A stretch of DNA of 64,000 nt, taken from positions 4,340,001-4,404,000 of the forward strand of contig NZ_CP010849.1 of NCBI RefSeq assembly GCF_000931445.1, given 5' to 3'. This stretch comes from Streptomyces cyaneogriseus subsp. noncyanogenus. GTDB lineage: Bacteria > Actinomycetota > Actinomycetes > Streptomycetales > Streptomycetaceae. Shown here in pieces: positions 24,041 to 32,353 of this stretch. The first letter of the stretch is position 1. Each line of letters begins with the position of its first letter. Made by a program: the position numbers and the translations under genes. Under the pieces are notes generated by a model. That model ran no database searches and was not told where the DNA came from. It worked only from the letters and a program-made list of their open reading frames with translations.

Positions 24041-24976
24041 TCAGCCCTCCGCCGCGGCGAGCGCGGCGCGCAGATGGCCGCCGGAGTCCTCCAGAAGGCG
24101 GGCCGCCGCCGGGCCGTCGACGCCCGCCAGCAGGATCAGGATGGCGTGCTTCACCTCGCCGTCCGCGGCGGCCAGGGCGCGTTCGATCTCCTCGTCCCCC
24201 GCACCCGTGGCCAGGGCGACGATCCGGCGGGAGCGGGCGCGCAGCTTGTCGTTGGAGGCCCGGACGTCGACCATCAGGTTCCCGTAGGTCTTGCCCAGCC
24301 GGATCATCGTGATCGTCGAGATCATGTTGAGGACGAGCTTCTGGGCCGTGCCCGCCTTCAGCCGGGTGGAGCCGGTGACGAGCTCCGGGCCGGTGACGAC
24401 CTCGATGCCGTGGTCGGCGGCGGCCGCCAGGGCGCTGCCCGCGTTGCAGGACAGGCCGATGGTGAGGGCGCCGCGCGCGCGGGCGTGCTCGACCGCGCCG
24501 ACCGCGTACGGGGTGCGCCCGGAGGCCGAGACGCCGACCACCGTGTCGTCGGGGGTGAGCCCGAGGGCGTCCAGGTCCGCCCGCGCCAGCTCCCGGGAGT
24601 CCTCCGCCCCCTCGACCGGCGACACCATGGCCTCGGGGCCGCCCGCGATCACTCCGGTGACCTGGCCGGGGGCGGTGTTGAAGGTGGGCGGGCACTCGGA
24701 GGCGTCCAGCACGCCGAGCCGCCCGGCCGTGCCGGCGCCCGCGTAGACCAGCCGCCCGCCACGGGCCATCCGCGCGGCCACGGCGTCGATCGCGGCGGCG
24801 ATCTCGGGCAGCCGCTCGGCGACCGCGGCGGGCACCGTGGCGTCCTCGCCGTTCATCAGCCGCGCGATCTCCAGGGTGGGCAGGCGGTCGATCCCGGACA
24901 GCTCGGGGCGGAACGCCTCGGTGGCCAGCTGCTCCAACTCGGCGCGCAGCTCGGGGTGGTGGGAGGGCAGGGTCAT
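24041..24976 (-). CDS. murQ: N-acetylmuramic acid 6-phosphate etherase
   Basis: MurQ cleaves the lactyl ether of MurNAc-6-phosphate, giving GlcNAc-6-phosphate (the NagA substrate) and D-lactate. The 311-residue SIS-fold enzyme has GRLVYAGAGTAGRLGVLDASECPPTF, GVSASGRTPY (phosphate binding), and AGTAQKLVLNMISTITMIRLGKTYGNLMVDV. The opening ELRAELEQLATEAFRPELSGIDRLPTLEI is also characteristic. It lies between its regulator gene and the PTS gene on one strand. Its product feeds directly into nagA at the other end of the window. Confidence 0.95.
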   Translation of the reverse strand: MTLPSHHPELRAELEQLATEAFRPELSGIDRLPTLEIARLMNGEDATVPAAVAERLPEIAAAIDAVAARMARGGRLVYAGAGTAGRLGVLDASECPPTFNTAPGQVTGVIAGGPEAMVSPVEGAEDSRELARADLDALGLTPDDTVVGVSASGRTPYAVGAVEHARARGALTIGLSCNAGSALAAAADHGIEVVTGPELVTGSTRLKAGTAQKLVLNMISTITMIRLGKTYGNLMVDVRASNDKLRARSRRIVALATGAGDEEIERALAAADGEVKHAILILLAGVDGPAAARLLEDSGGHLRAALAAAEG

Positions 24977-25097
24977 GGCGGGGGGCTCTCTTCGGTGACT
25001 TCCGGTGGGGGGCGGGTGCGATGTGCCCGGGAGCACGGGAGCGGGGCGGGGCGCGGCCGGCCGTGAGCCGTCCGCGGTCCGCCGCGGCGGGGCGGCG

Positions 25098-26033
25098 CTA
25101 CGGTCTGGCGCGGGGCGCCCCGTGCCGGTGGGCCAGCGCCTCGTACGAGGCCGCCAGCGCGGGCCCCGCCGTGTCGTACGTCCGCTGCGCCACTCCCACG
25201 AACAGGCAGTCCACGACGAGGAGCTGGCTGGTGCGGGACGACATCGCCGCCGGGCGCAGTTCGGTCTCCCTGGAGGTGGCGGTGGTGAGCACGTGGTCGG
25301 CGTACTGGGTGACGGGGCTGTCGGGGCGGCCGGTGATCGCGATGGTGGTGGCGCCGTGCTCGAAGGCGACGCGCAGCGGCTCGATGACGTCGCCGGTCGA
25401 ACCGGAGTGCGTGATGGCGACGGCCACGTCCCCGGCGCGCAACTGCACGGCGTTGGTGACGGCGAGGTGCGGATCGCCGGGGGCGTGGGCTATCAGCCCT
25501 ATGCGCAGGAGCTTCTGGGTGAGGTCCTGGGCGACCAGGCCGGAGGCGCCGATGCCGTACACGTCGGTGCGGCGGGCGGCGGCCAGCGCGGTGACGGCCG
25601 CGCCGAGCTGGACGGTGTCCAGCCCGGCGGCGGTGTCGGCGAGGGTCTGCTGCTCGTCGTAGGCGAGTTTGGCGACCACGTCGGCGATGGGGTCGTCGAC
25701 CGCGATGTCGGTCGTGATCGCGGGGGAGCCGCCCGACTGCTGCTGGGCGGCGAGCCCGGCCAGCGCCAGGCGCAGATCGCGGTAGCCGGGGTAGCCGAGC
25801 AGGCGGGCGGTGCGCACCACGGTGGCCTCGCTGGTGCCGGTGCGTTCGGCCAGGCCGGTGACGGTGAGGGCGGCACAGCCGGCCGGGTCGCCCGCGACGG
25901 CCTCGGCCACGCGCTGCATGGACCGGGTCATCGTGGGGGCCAGCGTGCGCACCTTGGCCACCAGCGCGGCGGGCGCGGGGACCGAACCCCGCCTGCCCGC
26001 GGGGCCGGTGGCCGGCGCGAAAGTTTCCTTCAC
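25098..26033 (-). CDS. RpiR-family regulator of the MurNAc cluster
   Basis: The 311-residue protein has an RpiR-type N-terminal HTH (about 25-100, TMTRSMQRVAEAVAGDPAGCAALTVTGLAERTGTSEATVVRTARLLGYPGYRDLR). A C-terminal SIS domain (about 130-270, RRTDVYGIGASGLVAQDL, ITHSGSTGDVIEPL) probably binds MurNAc-6-phosphate. It is first in the murR-murQ-PTS direction, 121 bases ahead of murQ. The GTG at 26033 is chosen as the start. A GAAA-N5-TTTC inverted repeat just upstream is a candidate operator. Whether it represses or activates cannot be read from sequence. Confidence 0.88.
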   Translation of the reverse strand: MKETFAPATGPAGRRGSVPAPAALVAKVRTLAPTMTRSMQRVAEAVAGDPAGCAALTVTGLAERTGTSEATVVRTARLLGYPGYRDLRLALAGLAAQQQSGGSPAITTDIAVDDPIADVVAKLAYDEQQTLADTAAGLDTVQLGAAVTALAAARRTDVYGIGASGLVAQDLTQKLLRIGLIAHAPGDPHLAVTNAVQLRAGDVAVAITHSGSTGDVIEPLRVAFEHGATTIAITGRPDSPVTQYADHVLTTATSRETELRPAAMSSRTSQLLVVDCLFVGVAQRTYDTAGPALAASYEALAHRHGAPRARP

Positions 26034-26048
26034 GTTCTCGGGCACGTA

Positions 26049-26063
26049 TGAAAGATATTTTCG
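26049..26063. promoter_or_regulatory. Candidate RpiR operator
   Basis: TGAAAGATATTTTCG contains GAAA-N5-TTTC, an AT-rich imperfect palindrome unusual in this genome. It sits 15 bases upstream of the regulator GTG and in the divergent promoter region of the gene at 26101. RpiR-type proteins often bind such A/T-flanked dyads. Confidence 0.5.
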
Positions 26064-26100
26064 GTTCGGCGCCGGGGTCAAGAGTGCGCACAATGGGTGC

Positions 26101-26484
26101 ATGGACCCCATCAGCCCCCTGGAGCAGGCGTTGCACGCGGCGCGCGCCCTCGTGCTCGCCGATCTGGTCGCGGGCGAGGTCGCCGAGGCGGACGTGGTGT
26201 CCCTCGTCGAGGACTCCGTGGCACAGCGGCGGTGGTGGGTCGAACAGTGGCCGGACGGTGCCGAGTACGTCTCCGGTCTGGTCGCGCAGGACGTGCAGGA
26301 CGCGCTGCTGGACCGGCACGGCCGCTGGCCCCTGTGCCCGGTGTGCGGTTCCGGCGACCCGCACGCCCTGGAGGTCGAGCCCGAACTCGGGCCCGACCCG
26401 CACTGGGTGTGCCACAAGGCCGGAGTGAAGGTCGCGGCGGTGGGCTCGCTCGGCGCCGCCACCGGCCGCACACCTTCTTCGTGA
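26101..26484 (+). CDS. Small hypothetical protein with a zinc-ribbon-like motif
   Basis: The 127-residue protein has a helical N-terminus (MDPISPLEQALHAARALVLADLVAGEVAEADVVSLVEDS) and an aromatic patch (QRRWWVEQWPDGAEYVSGLVAQDVQDALLD). A two-cysteine motif follows in RWPLCPVCGSGDPHALEVEPE, with a later Trp-Val-Cys-His that could complete a metal site. The function is unknown. It is followed after 7 bases by the DUF4031 gene, so the two form an operon. It is divergent from the RpiR regulator. Confidence 0.75.
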   Translation: MDPISPLEQALHAARALVLADLVAGEVAEADVVSLVEDSVAQRRWWVEQWPDGAEYVSGLVAQDVQDALLDRHGRWPLCPVCGSGDPHALEVEPELGPDPHWVCHKAGVKVAAVGSLGAATGRTPSS

Positions 26485-26491
26485 GGCTCCC

Positions 26492-26770
26492 GTGACGGTC
26501 TACATCGATCCGCCGGCCTGGCCGGGCCACGGCCGGATGTGGTCACACCTCGTCAGCGACGCCTCCTACGACGAGCTGCACGCCTTCGCCGCCCGACTGG
26601 GCGTCCCCCGGCGGGCCTTCGAGCGCGACCACTACGACATCCCGGAGGACCGCTACGCCGACGCGGTGCGGGCCGGCGCCGTGGAGGCCGGCAGCCGCGA
26701 GGTGGTGCGGCTGCTGCGCGCGGCCGGTCTGCGGCGGCCCAAGGGGCGTGCTCAGCCGCGCAGTTCGTAG
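26492..26770 (+). CDS. DUF4031 domain protein
   Basis: The 92-residue protein matches the DUF4031 family along its whole length: VTVYIDPPAWPGHGRMWSHLVSDASYDELHAFAARLGVPRRAFERDHYDIPEDRYADAVRAGA. Conserved Asp, His and Tyr residues (YIDPP, SHLVSD, DHYDIP) suggest a small enzyme or nucleotide-binding protein, but no activity is known to me. It starts with GTG 7 bases after the zinc-ribbon-like gene. Its 3' end overlaps the convergent DinB-GNAT gene by 19 bases. Confidence 0.88.
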   Translation: MTVYIDPPAWPGHGRMWSHLVSDASYDELHAFAARLGVPRRAFERDHYDIPEDRYADAVRAGAVEAGSREVVRLLRAAGLRRPKGRAQPRSS

Positions 26771-27819
26771 GCGGGCTGCTCGCCGTCCCCGGCGACCCGG
26801 GTGAAACCGGCGCGGTCCAGGACGGCCTGGGAGGCGAGGTTCCCGGGCTCGGTCGTCGCGCACACGACGGTCACGTCCTCGCGGGCCAGCGCCCACCCCG
26901 ACAGCGCGCGCAGCGCCTCGGTGGCGTAGCCGTGGCCGCGGGCGGCCTCGACGAGGTCGTAGCCGATCTCGACGCGGCCGTCCTCGTCCGGCGGCCCGTG
27001 GAAGCCCATGGCGCCGACCGCCAGCCCGTCCTCCCGCCGGACCAGCACGAACATCCCCCACTCGGGCCGCAGCACGCCCTCCTCGTACTGCTTCACCACG
27101 ATGCCGGCCCCCTCGCGGGTGCCCTCCAGCGGCCCGCTCCCGGCCCAGGCGAAACCGCCGTCGCCGCCCGCGCCCAGGTCGGCGGCGGACGCCGGAGTGA
27201 CGCCTTCCAGGGTGAGCCGGTCGCCCGTGATCACCAGGTTGTTCGACCAGCGCCAGCCGGTGACCGGCGGGCGGCCGGGCAGCTCGCCGCGGCCGGTGGC
27301 CCACAGCAGGGTGGGCCAGGGGGCGGGGCCCGGCCGGACGGCCGGGAAGATCCGGGTCAGCGCGTAGGAGACCACCTCGGCGGGCGGCTCGTACGACAGT
27401 CCGAGACTCCGGGCGATGTCGTGGGTGTGCAGCAGTACTTCGGTGATGCCCATCGCGGCGAAACCCTCGCGGTTCGCGCTGCGGAAGGGGTAGGGGTGGA
27501 AGGCGCGGACCTCGCGCGGGGTGGTGCGGACGGCGGCGGCGAGCAGGCCGCCCGTCGCCTCGATCACCCGCAGCGCGCCCTCGTTGCCGGCGCCCTCCTC
27601 CAGCCGGAGCTCGAAGGGGATGTAGTCGTCGGCCGCCCGCCCGGTGAGCTGGGCCGCGTAGCCGACGAGGCACTCCGCGACGTGCACCGCCGTCGCGCGG
27701 CAGCTCCACTCCAGCCCGTGGGCCCGTGGCCCCTCCCAGTCCCGGTCCACCGCCGTCCGCAGCAGCGCCACGGCGCTCGCGACTGCCTCTTCCACCCGTT
27801 CCCCGCCCACGTTCCGCAT
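26752..27819 (-). CDS. DinB/maleylpyruvate-isomerase-like domain fused to a GNAT acetyltransferase
   Basis: This 355-residue two-domain protein has an N-terminal half (about 1-205) resembling DinB/mycothiol-dependent maleylpyruvate isomerase domains (EWSCRATAVHVAECLVGYAAQL, GITEVLLHTHDIARSLG with metal-type His residues). The C-terminal half (about 225-350) is a GNAT domain with the acetyl-CoA loop in VEIGYDLVEAARGHGYATEALRALSGWAL and a final VLDRAGFTRVAG strand. The pairing suggests thiol- or amine-directed detoxification, but the substrate is unknown. The start ATG is at 27819. The 3' end overlaps the DUF4031 gene tail-to-tail. Confidence 0.85.
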   Translation of the reverse strand: MRNVGGERVEEAVASAVALLRTAVDRDWEGPRAHGLEWSCRATAVHVAECLVGYAAQLTGRAADDYIPFELRLEEGAGNEGALRVIEATGGLLAAAVRTTPREVRAFHPYPFRSANREGFAAMGITEVLLHTHDIARSLGLSYEPPAEVVSYALTRIFPAVRPGPAPWPTLLWATGRGELPGRPPVTGWRWSNNLVITGDRLTLEGVTPASAADLGAGGDGGFAWAGSGPLEGTREGAGIVVKQYEEGVLRPEWGMFVLVRREDGLAVGAMGFHGPPDEDGRVEIGYDLVEAARGHGYATEALRALSGWALAREDVTVVCATTEPGNLASQAVLDRAGFTRVAGDGEQPAYELRG

Positions 27820-27933
27820 GGGCCGCAGGCTACGGGGCGGGCGCGCGCGGGGCGACCGCATTTCCGGGTGGCGGCGGTCCGGTCGCCGGGCGGCGGGTGT
27901 CCACCGGCGGCCCGGCGTGGCACCATCGCCCGT

Positions 27934-28407
<474 letters not shown>

Positions 28408-28417
28408 CCGGGGCGGG

Positions 28418-29074
28418 TCACGCGCCGGGCCGCACGGCCAGCAGCTCCAGCTCGGAGGTGAGGTTGTAGCGGGCCGTCGCCTCCCACTTCTCGCGGCCGT
28501 ACGGCGTCCGGAACAGCCGGGGCAGCTCCAGCAGGTGGCGCAGGACCGCGGCGCGGCCCTCGCGGAAGGCGTCGCCGGGCACGAAGTGGTACTCCTCGCG
28601 GACGGCCGCGGTGTAGGCGGCGTACGCGGACGGCGGCGCGGCGAGGATCGCCAGGTCGGCGTCGCACAGCACCTGCCCGTCGCGGTCGTCCTCGGCCGGG
28701 TCGTGGGTGACGGTGAGCCGCACCAGGCGGGCGACCTCGGCCGCCTTCGCCTCGCAGACCCCGGCCTCGGGCAGGGCCCGCTCGGCCAGCCGGGCCGACC
28801 GCTCCTCGTTCTCGGAGCGGTCGGGCAGGTAGACGGCGTCGTGGAACCAGGCGGCGAGCCGGACCAGATCCGGATCGTCGGCGTACTCCTGAAGGACGTC
28901 GACGTGGTCCAGGACCGCGGTGAGGTGCGTGAGCGTGTGGTAGCGGCGCTGCGGCTCCTGCCACCGGCCCAGCAGGTTGTCGGCGTACGGTGCCGGATCG
29001 GGACCGGAGCCGGGGCCCCGGACCGCCTCCAGGGCGCGGGCGAAGCGGGAACGCAGGGCGTCGAGATCGGCCAT
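28418..29074 (-). CDS. HD-domain metal-dependent phosphohydrolase-like protein
   Basis: The 218-residue protein resembles the COG4339-type predicted HD phosphohydrolases. Visible metal-site candidates are RRYHTLTHLTAVLDHVDVL and the HD pair in LAAWFHDAVYLPDRSENEERSA, with LTVTHDPAEDDRDGQVLCDADLAIL as the second half. It is cytoplasmic, with no partner domain. The natural substrate is unknown; nucleotides are common for HD proteins. It lies convergent to the AraC gene, with ten bases between the stops. Confidence 0.85.
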   Translation of the reverse strand: MADLDALRSRFARALEAVRGPGSGPDPAPYADNLLGRWQEPQRRYHTLTHLTAVLDHVDVLQEYADDPDLVRLAAWFHDAVYLPDRSENEERSARLAERALPEAGVCEAKAAEVARLVRLTVTHDPAEDDRDGQVLCDADLAILAAPPSAYAAYTAAVREEYHFVPGDAFREGRAAVLRHLLELPRLFRTPYGREKWEATARYNLTSELELLAVRPGA

Positions 29075-29133
29075 GGGGCCATTGTCCCCGGGGCGGACCA
29101 ATCCGCGGTGCTTCCTCCGGCGGCGAGGTCCGG

Positions 29134-29634
29134 TCAGCCCGTGGCTCCCTCGGCCCCGCGCACGTCGCCGCGGAGCTCCACCTCGGCTCGTACCGTCTTC
29201 CCGGGACCGCCCCCTTTCCGCGGCTCGACGGACAGCCGGCTCGCCAGGCAGGTCACCAGCCACAGGCCACGGCCCGCCTCCGCCTCGGGATTCCGAGGGG
29301 CGCACGGCCGGGCCGGAGGCAAGCGGTCGTCCCTGGTGTCGGTGACCTCGACGCGTACGCGATCGCGGGCGGCGGTCAGCGTCAGGCTCAGACGGAAGTC
29401 GCGGCCGGGGACCCGGCCATGGGTCACCGCGTTCGCGGCGAGTTCCGCCACGACCAGGGTCAGCGTCTCGTTCGCTGCCGAGTCGTACGGGAAGCCCCAG
29501 GCGTCCAGACGGTGGGAGGCGAGCCGCCGGGCCAGGCGAGCCCCGCGCGGCGTGGAGGTGAAGGTCATGGCGAACTGCACCTCGGAGCCGCTGGTGTGCC
29601 CCGCCTTCCCGAACGGGGGAATTTCGGTCGTCAT
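29134..29634 (-). CDS. Anti-sigma-factor-like ATP-binding protein (HATPase_c_2)
   Basis: This 166-residue GHKL-fold protein is of the RsbW/SpoIIAB-like group that is abundant in Streptomyces. The N box is LVVAELAANAVTHGRV, the G1-like segment DTRDDRLP, and the G2 box AGRGLWLVTCLASRL. It probably binds ATP and a sigma factor or anti-anti-sigma partner, or acts in the WhiJ/AbaA-type regulatory trio. It is divergent from the DUF5753 HTH gene and its DUF397 partner; this three-gene arrangement recurs across streptomycete genomes. Confidence 0.88.
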   Translation of the reverse strand: MTTEIPPFGKAGHTSGSEVQFAMTFTSTPRGARLARRLASHRLDAWGFPYDSAANETLTLVVAELAANAVTHGRVPGRDFRLSLTLTAARDRVRVEVTDTRDDRLPPARPCAPRNPEAEAGRGLWLVTCLASRLSVEPRKGGGPGKTVRAEVELRGDVRGAEGATG

Positions 29635-29744
29635 GCCGGGCAGCTTCGTGCCCCACCCGTACGGTGACCAGTCACTACGCCCTTACACAGCGCTGCTGTG
29701 GGGGGAGTTGTACGGAGCTGTCGGGGCAGGGAAGGGGACGGTTG

Positions 29745-30587
29745 ATGGCGCAGGTTCCGGGGCCGTCGGCGGCGCGGGAAGCGGACTCCGCCGACGAACT
29801 CCTGCGGTGCTTCGGCAGACAGGTGAAGATCCTCCGCGAGCGGGCCGGACTCACCCAGGCCGCGCTGGCCCAACGGCTCGGATACAGCGAGGCCCAGATC
29901 GCCGCGATCGAACAGGGGCGGCGGATTCCACGGCCGGAGGCCATCGACAGGCTCGACAGTCTGCTGGACGGTGACGGACTGCTGATCGCCATGAAGCGGG
30001 CCGTGGCGCTCACGCGGTATCCGGCCTTCTTTCGTGACGCGGCACGGATCGAGGAGGAGACCGTCGAGTTCCACGCATACGCGGTGCTGGCGGTGCCTGG
30101 TCTGCTCCAGACCGAGGAGTACGCGCGGACCATGTTCACCGTGTGGCGGCCTCGGCGGCGCGAGGACGAGATCGAGGAGATGGTGGCAGCGCGGCTGGCC
30201 CGCCACAGGATCTACGAGAGGAAGCCTGCGCCGACGCTGAGCTTCGTCATCGAGGAGTCCGTGCTGGAGCGGCCGTTCGGCGGGGTGGAGGTGCTGCGCG
30301 GCCAGTTGGAGCACATCCGGCTTGTTGCCGAGAATCCCCATGTCGAGATCCAGGTCATGCCGACCCGGGTCGTCGATCACGCGGGCGCGGACGGCCCGTT
30401 CACGCTGATGACTCCGGAAGGCGGAGAGCAGGTCGCGTACGTGGAGAGCCAGGCCAACGGGCGCGTGATCACCAACCGGGAAAGTGTGCGCGGCTTCGCC
30501 GTCCGGTATGGAATCCTGCGGGCACAGGCGCTGTCCCCTGCCGAATCCGTGCGTCACATCGAGAAGTTGCTGCAAGGAGAGCTATGA
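29745..30587 (+). CDS. Xre-type HTH regulator with DUF5753 (WhiJ-like)
   Basis: The 280-residue protein has an N-terminal Xre HTH (about 22-80: LRCFGRQVKILRERAGLTQAALAQRLGYSEAQIAAIEQGRRIPRPEAI) and a DUF5753 domain (about 100-275: YAVLAVPGLLQTEEYARTMF, RLARHRIYERKPAPTLSFVIEESVLERP, QVMP). WhiJ-type proteins repress development genes together with a small DUF397 partner. The ATG at 29745 follows AAGGGGA. Its stop overlaps the DUF397 start (ATGA), which couples translation. Its codon usage is slightly less GC-biased than the surrounding genes, consistent with a mobile paralogue family. Confidence 0.92.
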   Translation: MAQVPGPSAAREADSADELLRCFGRQVKILRERAGLTQAALAQRLGYSEAQIAAIEQGRRIPRPEAIDRLDSLLDGDGLLIAMKRAVALTRYPAFFRDAARIEEETVEFHAYAVLAVPGLLQTEEYARTMFTVWRPRRREDEIEEMVAARLARHRIYERKPAPTLSFVIEESVLERPFGGVEVLRGQLEHIRLVAENPHVEIQVMPTRVVDHAGADGPFTLMTPEGGEQVAYVESQANGRVITNRESVRGFAVRYGILRAQALSPAESVRHIEKLLQGEL

Positions 30588-30787
30588 ACACCGAGCAGTC
30601 CCAGGCACAGTCGCTCCACTGGTTCAAGTCCAGCTACAGCGGTGGCGCAGGTGGTGAGTGCCTGGAGATCGCCGCTCTCCCCCACTCCGTCCACCTCCGC
30701 GACTCCAAGGACACCGGCCGAGGGTCCCTGACCGTGTCGCCCGCCGCCTGGTCCGCCTTCGTCGACCACGCCAGCCGTCGTCGCTGA
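30584..30787 (+). CDS. DUF397 small protein, partner of the WhiJ-like regulator
   Basis: This 67-residue protein carries the DUF397 signature LHWFKSSYSGGAGGECLEIAAL, then VHLRDSKDTGRGSLTVSPAAWSAFVDHA. Such proteins are thought to bind and modulate the DUF5753 regulator encoded just upstream. The start ATG overlaps the upstream stop by four bases. A terminator hairpin follows 19 bases after the stop, closing the unit. Confidence 0.93.
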   Translation: MNTEQSQAQSLHWFKSSYSGGAGGECLEIAALPHSVHLRDSKDTGRGSLTVSPAAWSAFVDHASRRR

Positions 30788-30806
30788 ACCGGGAACCGAC
30801 GGTGCC

Positions 30807-30842
30807 CTCGGGCCGCCCCTTAGGAGGCGGCCCGAGTGTTTT
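30807..30842 (+). terminator. Hairpin with T-run after the DUF397 gene
   Basis: CTCGGGCCGCC (30807-30817) pairs with GGCGGCCCGAG (30826-30836) around a short loop and is followed by TGTTTT. This is one of the few terminators here with a T-tract. Confidence 0.88.
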
Positions 30843-30898
30843 CCGGGAGGAGTCGTCGGCCCGTGTGCGGGTGCAGCACGAGGGTTAGCGTGGAGACC

Positions 30899-31576
30899 AT
30901 GGCGACACCTGCCGATCTGCCCGACGTCCGCGATCCCGAGCTGCCCGGGCGGCTGCTGGCCACCGAGCGGGACGTGCTCGTGCCGCTGTTGCGCTCCCGG
31001 CCCGAGGAGGACTTCACGCGGCCGGTGGCCGCCTGTCCCGGCTGGACGGTGCGGGACGTTCTGGCGCACTGTTCGGCCGCGCTGATCCGGGTGGTGGAGC
31101 GGCGCTTCGAGGAGGGCGTCTTCTCGCCCGAGTCCAACGCCCGCGACATCGCCGAGCGGGCCGGGTGGTCGCACCAGAAGGTCGTCGACGAGCTGGAGCG
31201 CGGCATGACCGAGGCCGGTCCGGTGATCGCGCGCGCGGACGGCGCCCTGGACCAGGTGGCGCTCGGGGAATGGGTGCACGCCGGGGATGTGCGCGAGGCG
31301 ATCGGGGAGCCGGGGGCGTACGCGGGGCGCGGCCTGCCGGACGCGCTGGCGCTGCTCGCCACCGTCACCCGTGCCCGGGGCCATGTGCCGCTCCACGCCG
31401 ACCTCGACGACGTGGACGAGCCGCTGAAGCTGGGCGAGGTCCGCGGCGAGCGGCCCCCGGGCCGTTTCATCGGCGACGCCGCCACACTCGTACGGCTCTA
31501 CGCGGGGCGGCGGGTGGACGGGGCGGCGTACGAGCTGGCGGGGGTGGAGGAGAGGGAGCTGAACATCTTCGGATGA
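30899..31576 (+). CDS. Maleylpyruvate isomerase family mycothiol-dependent enzyme
   Basis: The 225-residue protein begins with the DinB-like four-helix bundle of mycothiol-dependent isomerases (RPEEDFTRPVAACPGWTVRDVLAHCSAALIRVVERRF). It continues with VVDELERGM and EWVHAGDVREAIGEPGAY, where His residues could bind a metal. A small C-terminal domain (about 165-225) ends LVRLYAGRRVDGAAYELAGVEERELNIFG. It probably uses mycothiol as cofactor or in detoxification; no maleylpyruvate pathway genes are adjacent. ATG 30899 follows GGAG closely. An in-frame ATG at 30836 overlaps the terminator and is rejected. Confidence 0.85.
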   Translation: MATPADLPDVRDPELPGRLLATERDVLVPLLRSRPEEDFTRPVAACPGWTVRDVLAHCSAALIRVVERRFEEGVFSPESNARDIAERAGWSHQKVVDELERGMTEAGPVIARADGALDQVALGEWVHAGDVREAIGEPGAYAGRGLPDALALLATVTRARGHVPLHADLDDVDEPLKLGEVRGERPPGRFIGDAATLVRLYAGRRVDGAAYELAGVEERELNIFG

Positions 31577-31594
31577 GTCGCCGGCGGCGTAGTC

Positions 31595-31619
31595 TTGGAC
31601 CAGATTGGACTAGACCTGT
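31595..31619. promoter_or_regulatory. DasR-like box with a 10-bp direct repeat upstream of cutC
   Basis: TTGGACCAGA and TTGGACTAGA are adjacent direct repeats at 31595-31604 and 31605-31614. The second half, ATTGGACTAGACCTGT (31604-31619), matches the DasR consensus at 13 of 16 positions. It lies 45-69 bases upstream of the cutC ATG. Similar direct repeats are known in front of Streptomyces chitinase genes. Confidence 0.6.
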
Positions 31620-31663
31620 AGCCGCCGTCGTACCCGGCGAACGCAACCGACGAATGGGGTCCC

Positions 31664-32353
31664 ATGAGCAAGCGTGCAGTCCTGGAGGTGATCGCCCTCG
31701 ACGCCGAGGACGCGGTCGCCGCCCAGGCCGGAGGCGCGGACCGCCTCGAACTGGTCACCGACATGGCGGCCGACGGGCTCACCCCGCCGGCCCGGACCGT
31801 GGCCGCGATCCGGGCCGCCGTCGACATCGACGCCCGGGTGATGCTGCGGCTCGCGGACGGCTTCGCCGCCGGGGACGTCGAGCGGCTGGTGCGGGTCGCG
31901 GGGGAGCTGCGGGAGGCCGGCGCGGACCAGTTCGTCCTCGGCTTCCTCGACTCGCACGGCGGTGTGGACCTCGCCGCGGTGGAGCGGGTCGCCGGTGTGC
32001 TGGAGGGCTGCCGGTGGACGTTCCACCGGGCGATCGACCGGGCCGCCGACCGCGACGCCCTGCGCAAGCACCTCGCCGACCTGCCCGGACTGGACACCTA
32101 TCTGACGGCCGGGGCGTCCGGCGGGGTCGACGAGGGGCTCGGTGTGCTGCGCACGGAGGCCCGGCGGCGCGGGGAGCCGGGGTACCAGCAGCAGCTCCTG
32201 GTCGGCGGCGGCCTGCGGCTGGACCATGTGCCGGTCCTGCGCGAGGCCGGGATCGACGCCTTCCACATCGGCGGGGCGGCCCGGCCGCAGGGCTGGGCCG
32301 GGCCGGTGTCGGCGGAGGCGGTCGCCCGCTGGCGGACAGCCATCGACGGCTGA
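31664..32353 (+). CDS. cutC: CutC-family TIM-barrel protein
   Basis: The 229-residue protein matches CutC over its whole length: VLEVIALDAEDAVAAQAGGADRLELVTDMAADGLTP, RVMLRLADG, DQFVLGFLDSHGGVDLAAV, CRWTFHRAIDRAADRDAL, YLTAGASGGVDEGL, LLVGGGLRLDHV and DAFHIGGAARP. CutC was named for copper homeostasis, but its biochemical activity remains unsettled, and the fold resembles sugar-phosphate-handling barrels. The DasR-like box upstream would suggest an amino-sugar link rather than copper. The stop is immediately followed by an 11-bp tandem repeat. Confidence 0.92.
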   Translation: MSKRAVLEVIALDAEDAVAAQAGGADRLELVTDMAADGLTPPARTVAAIRAAVDIDARVMLRLADGFAAGDVERLVRVAGELREAGADQFVLGFLDSHGGVDLAAVERVAGVLEGCRWTFHRAIDRAADRDALRKHLADLPGLDTYLTAGASGGVDEGLGVLRTEARRRGEPGYQQQLLVGGGLRLDHVPVLREAGIDAFHIGGAARPQGWAGPVSAEAVARWRTAIDG

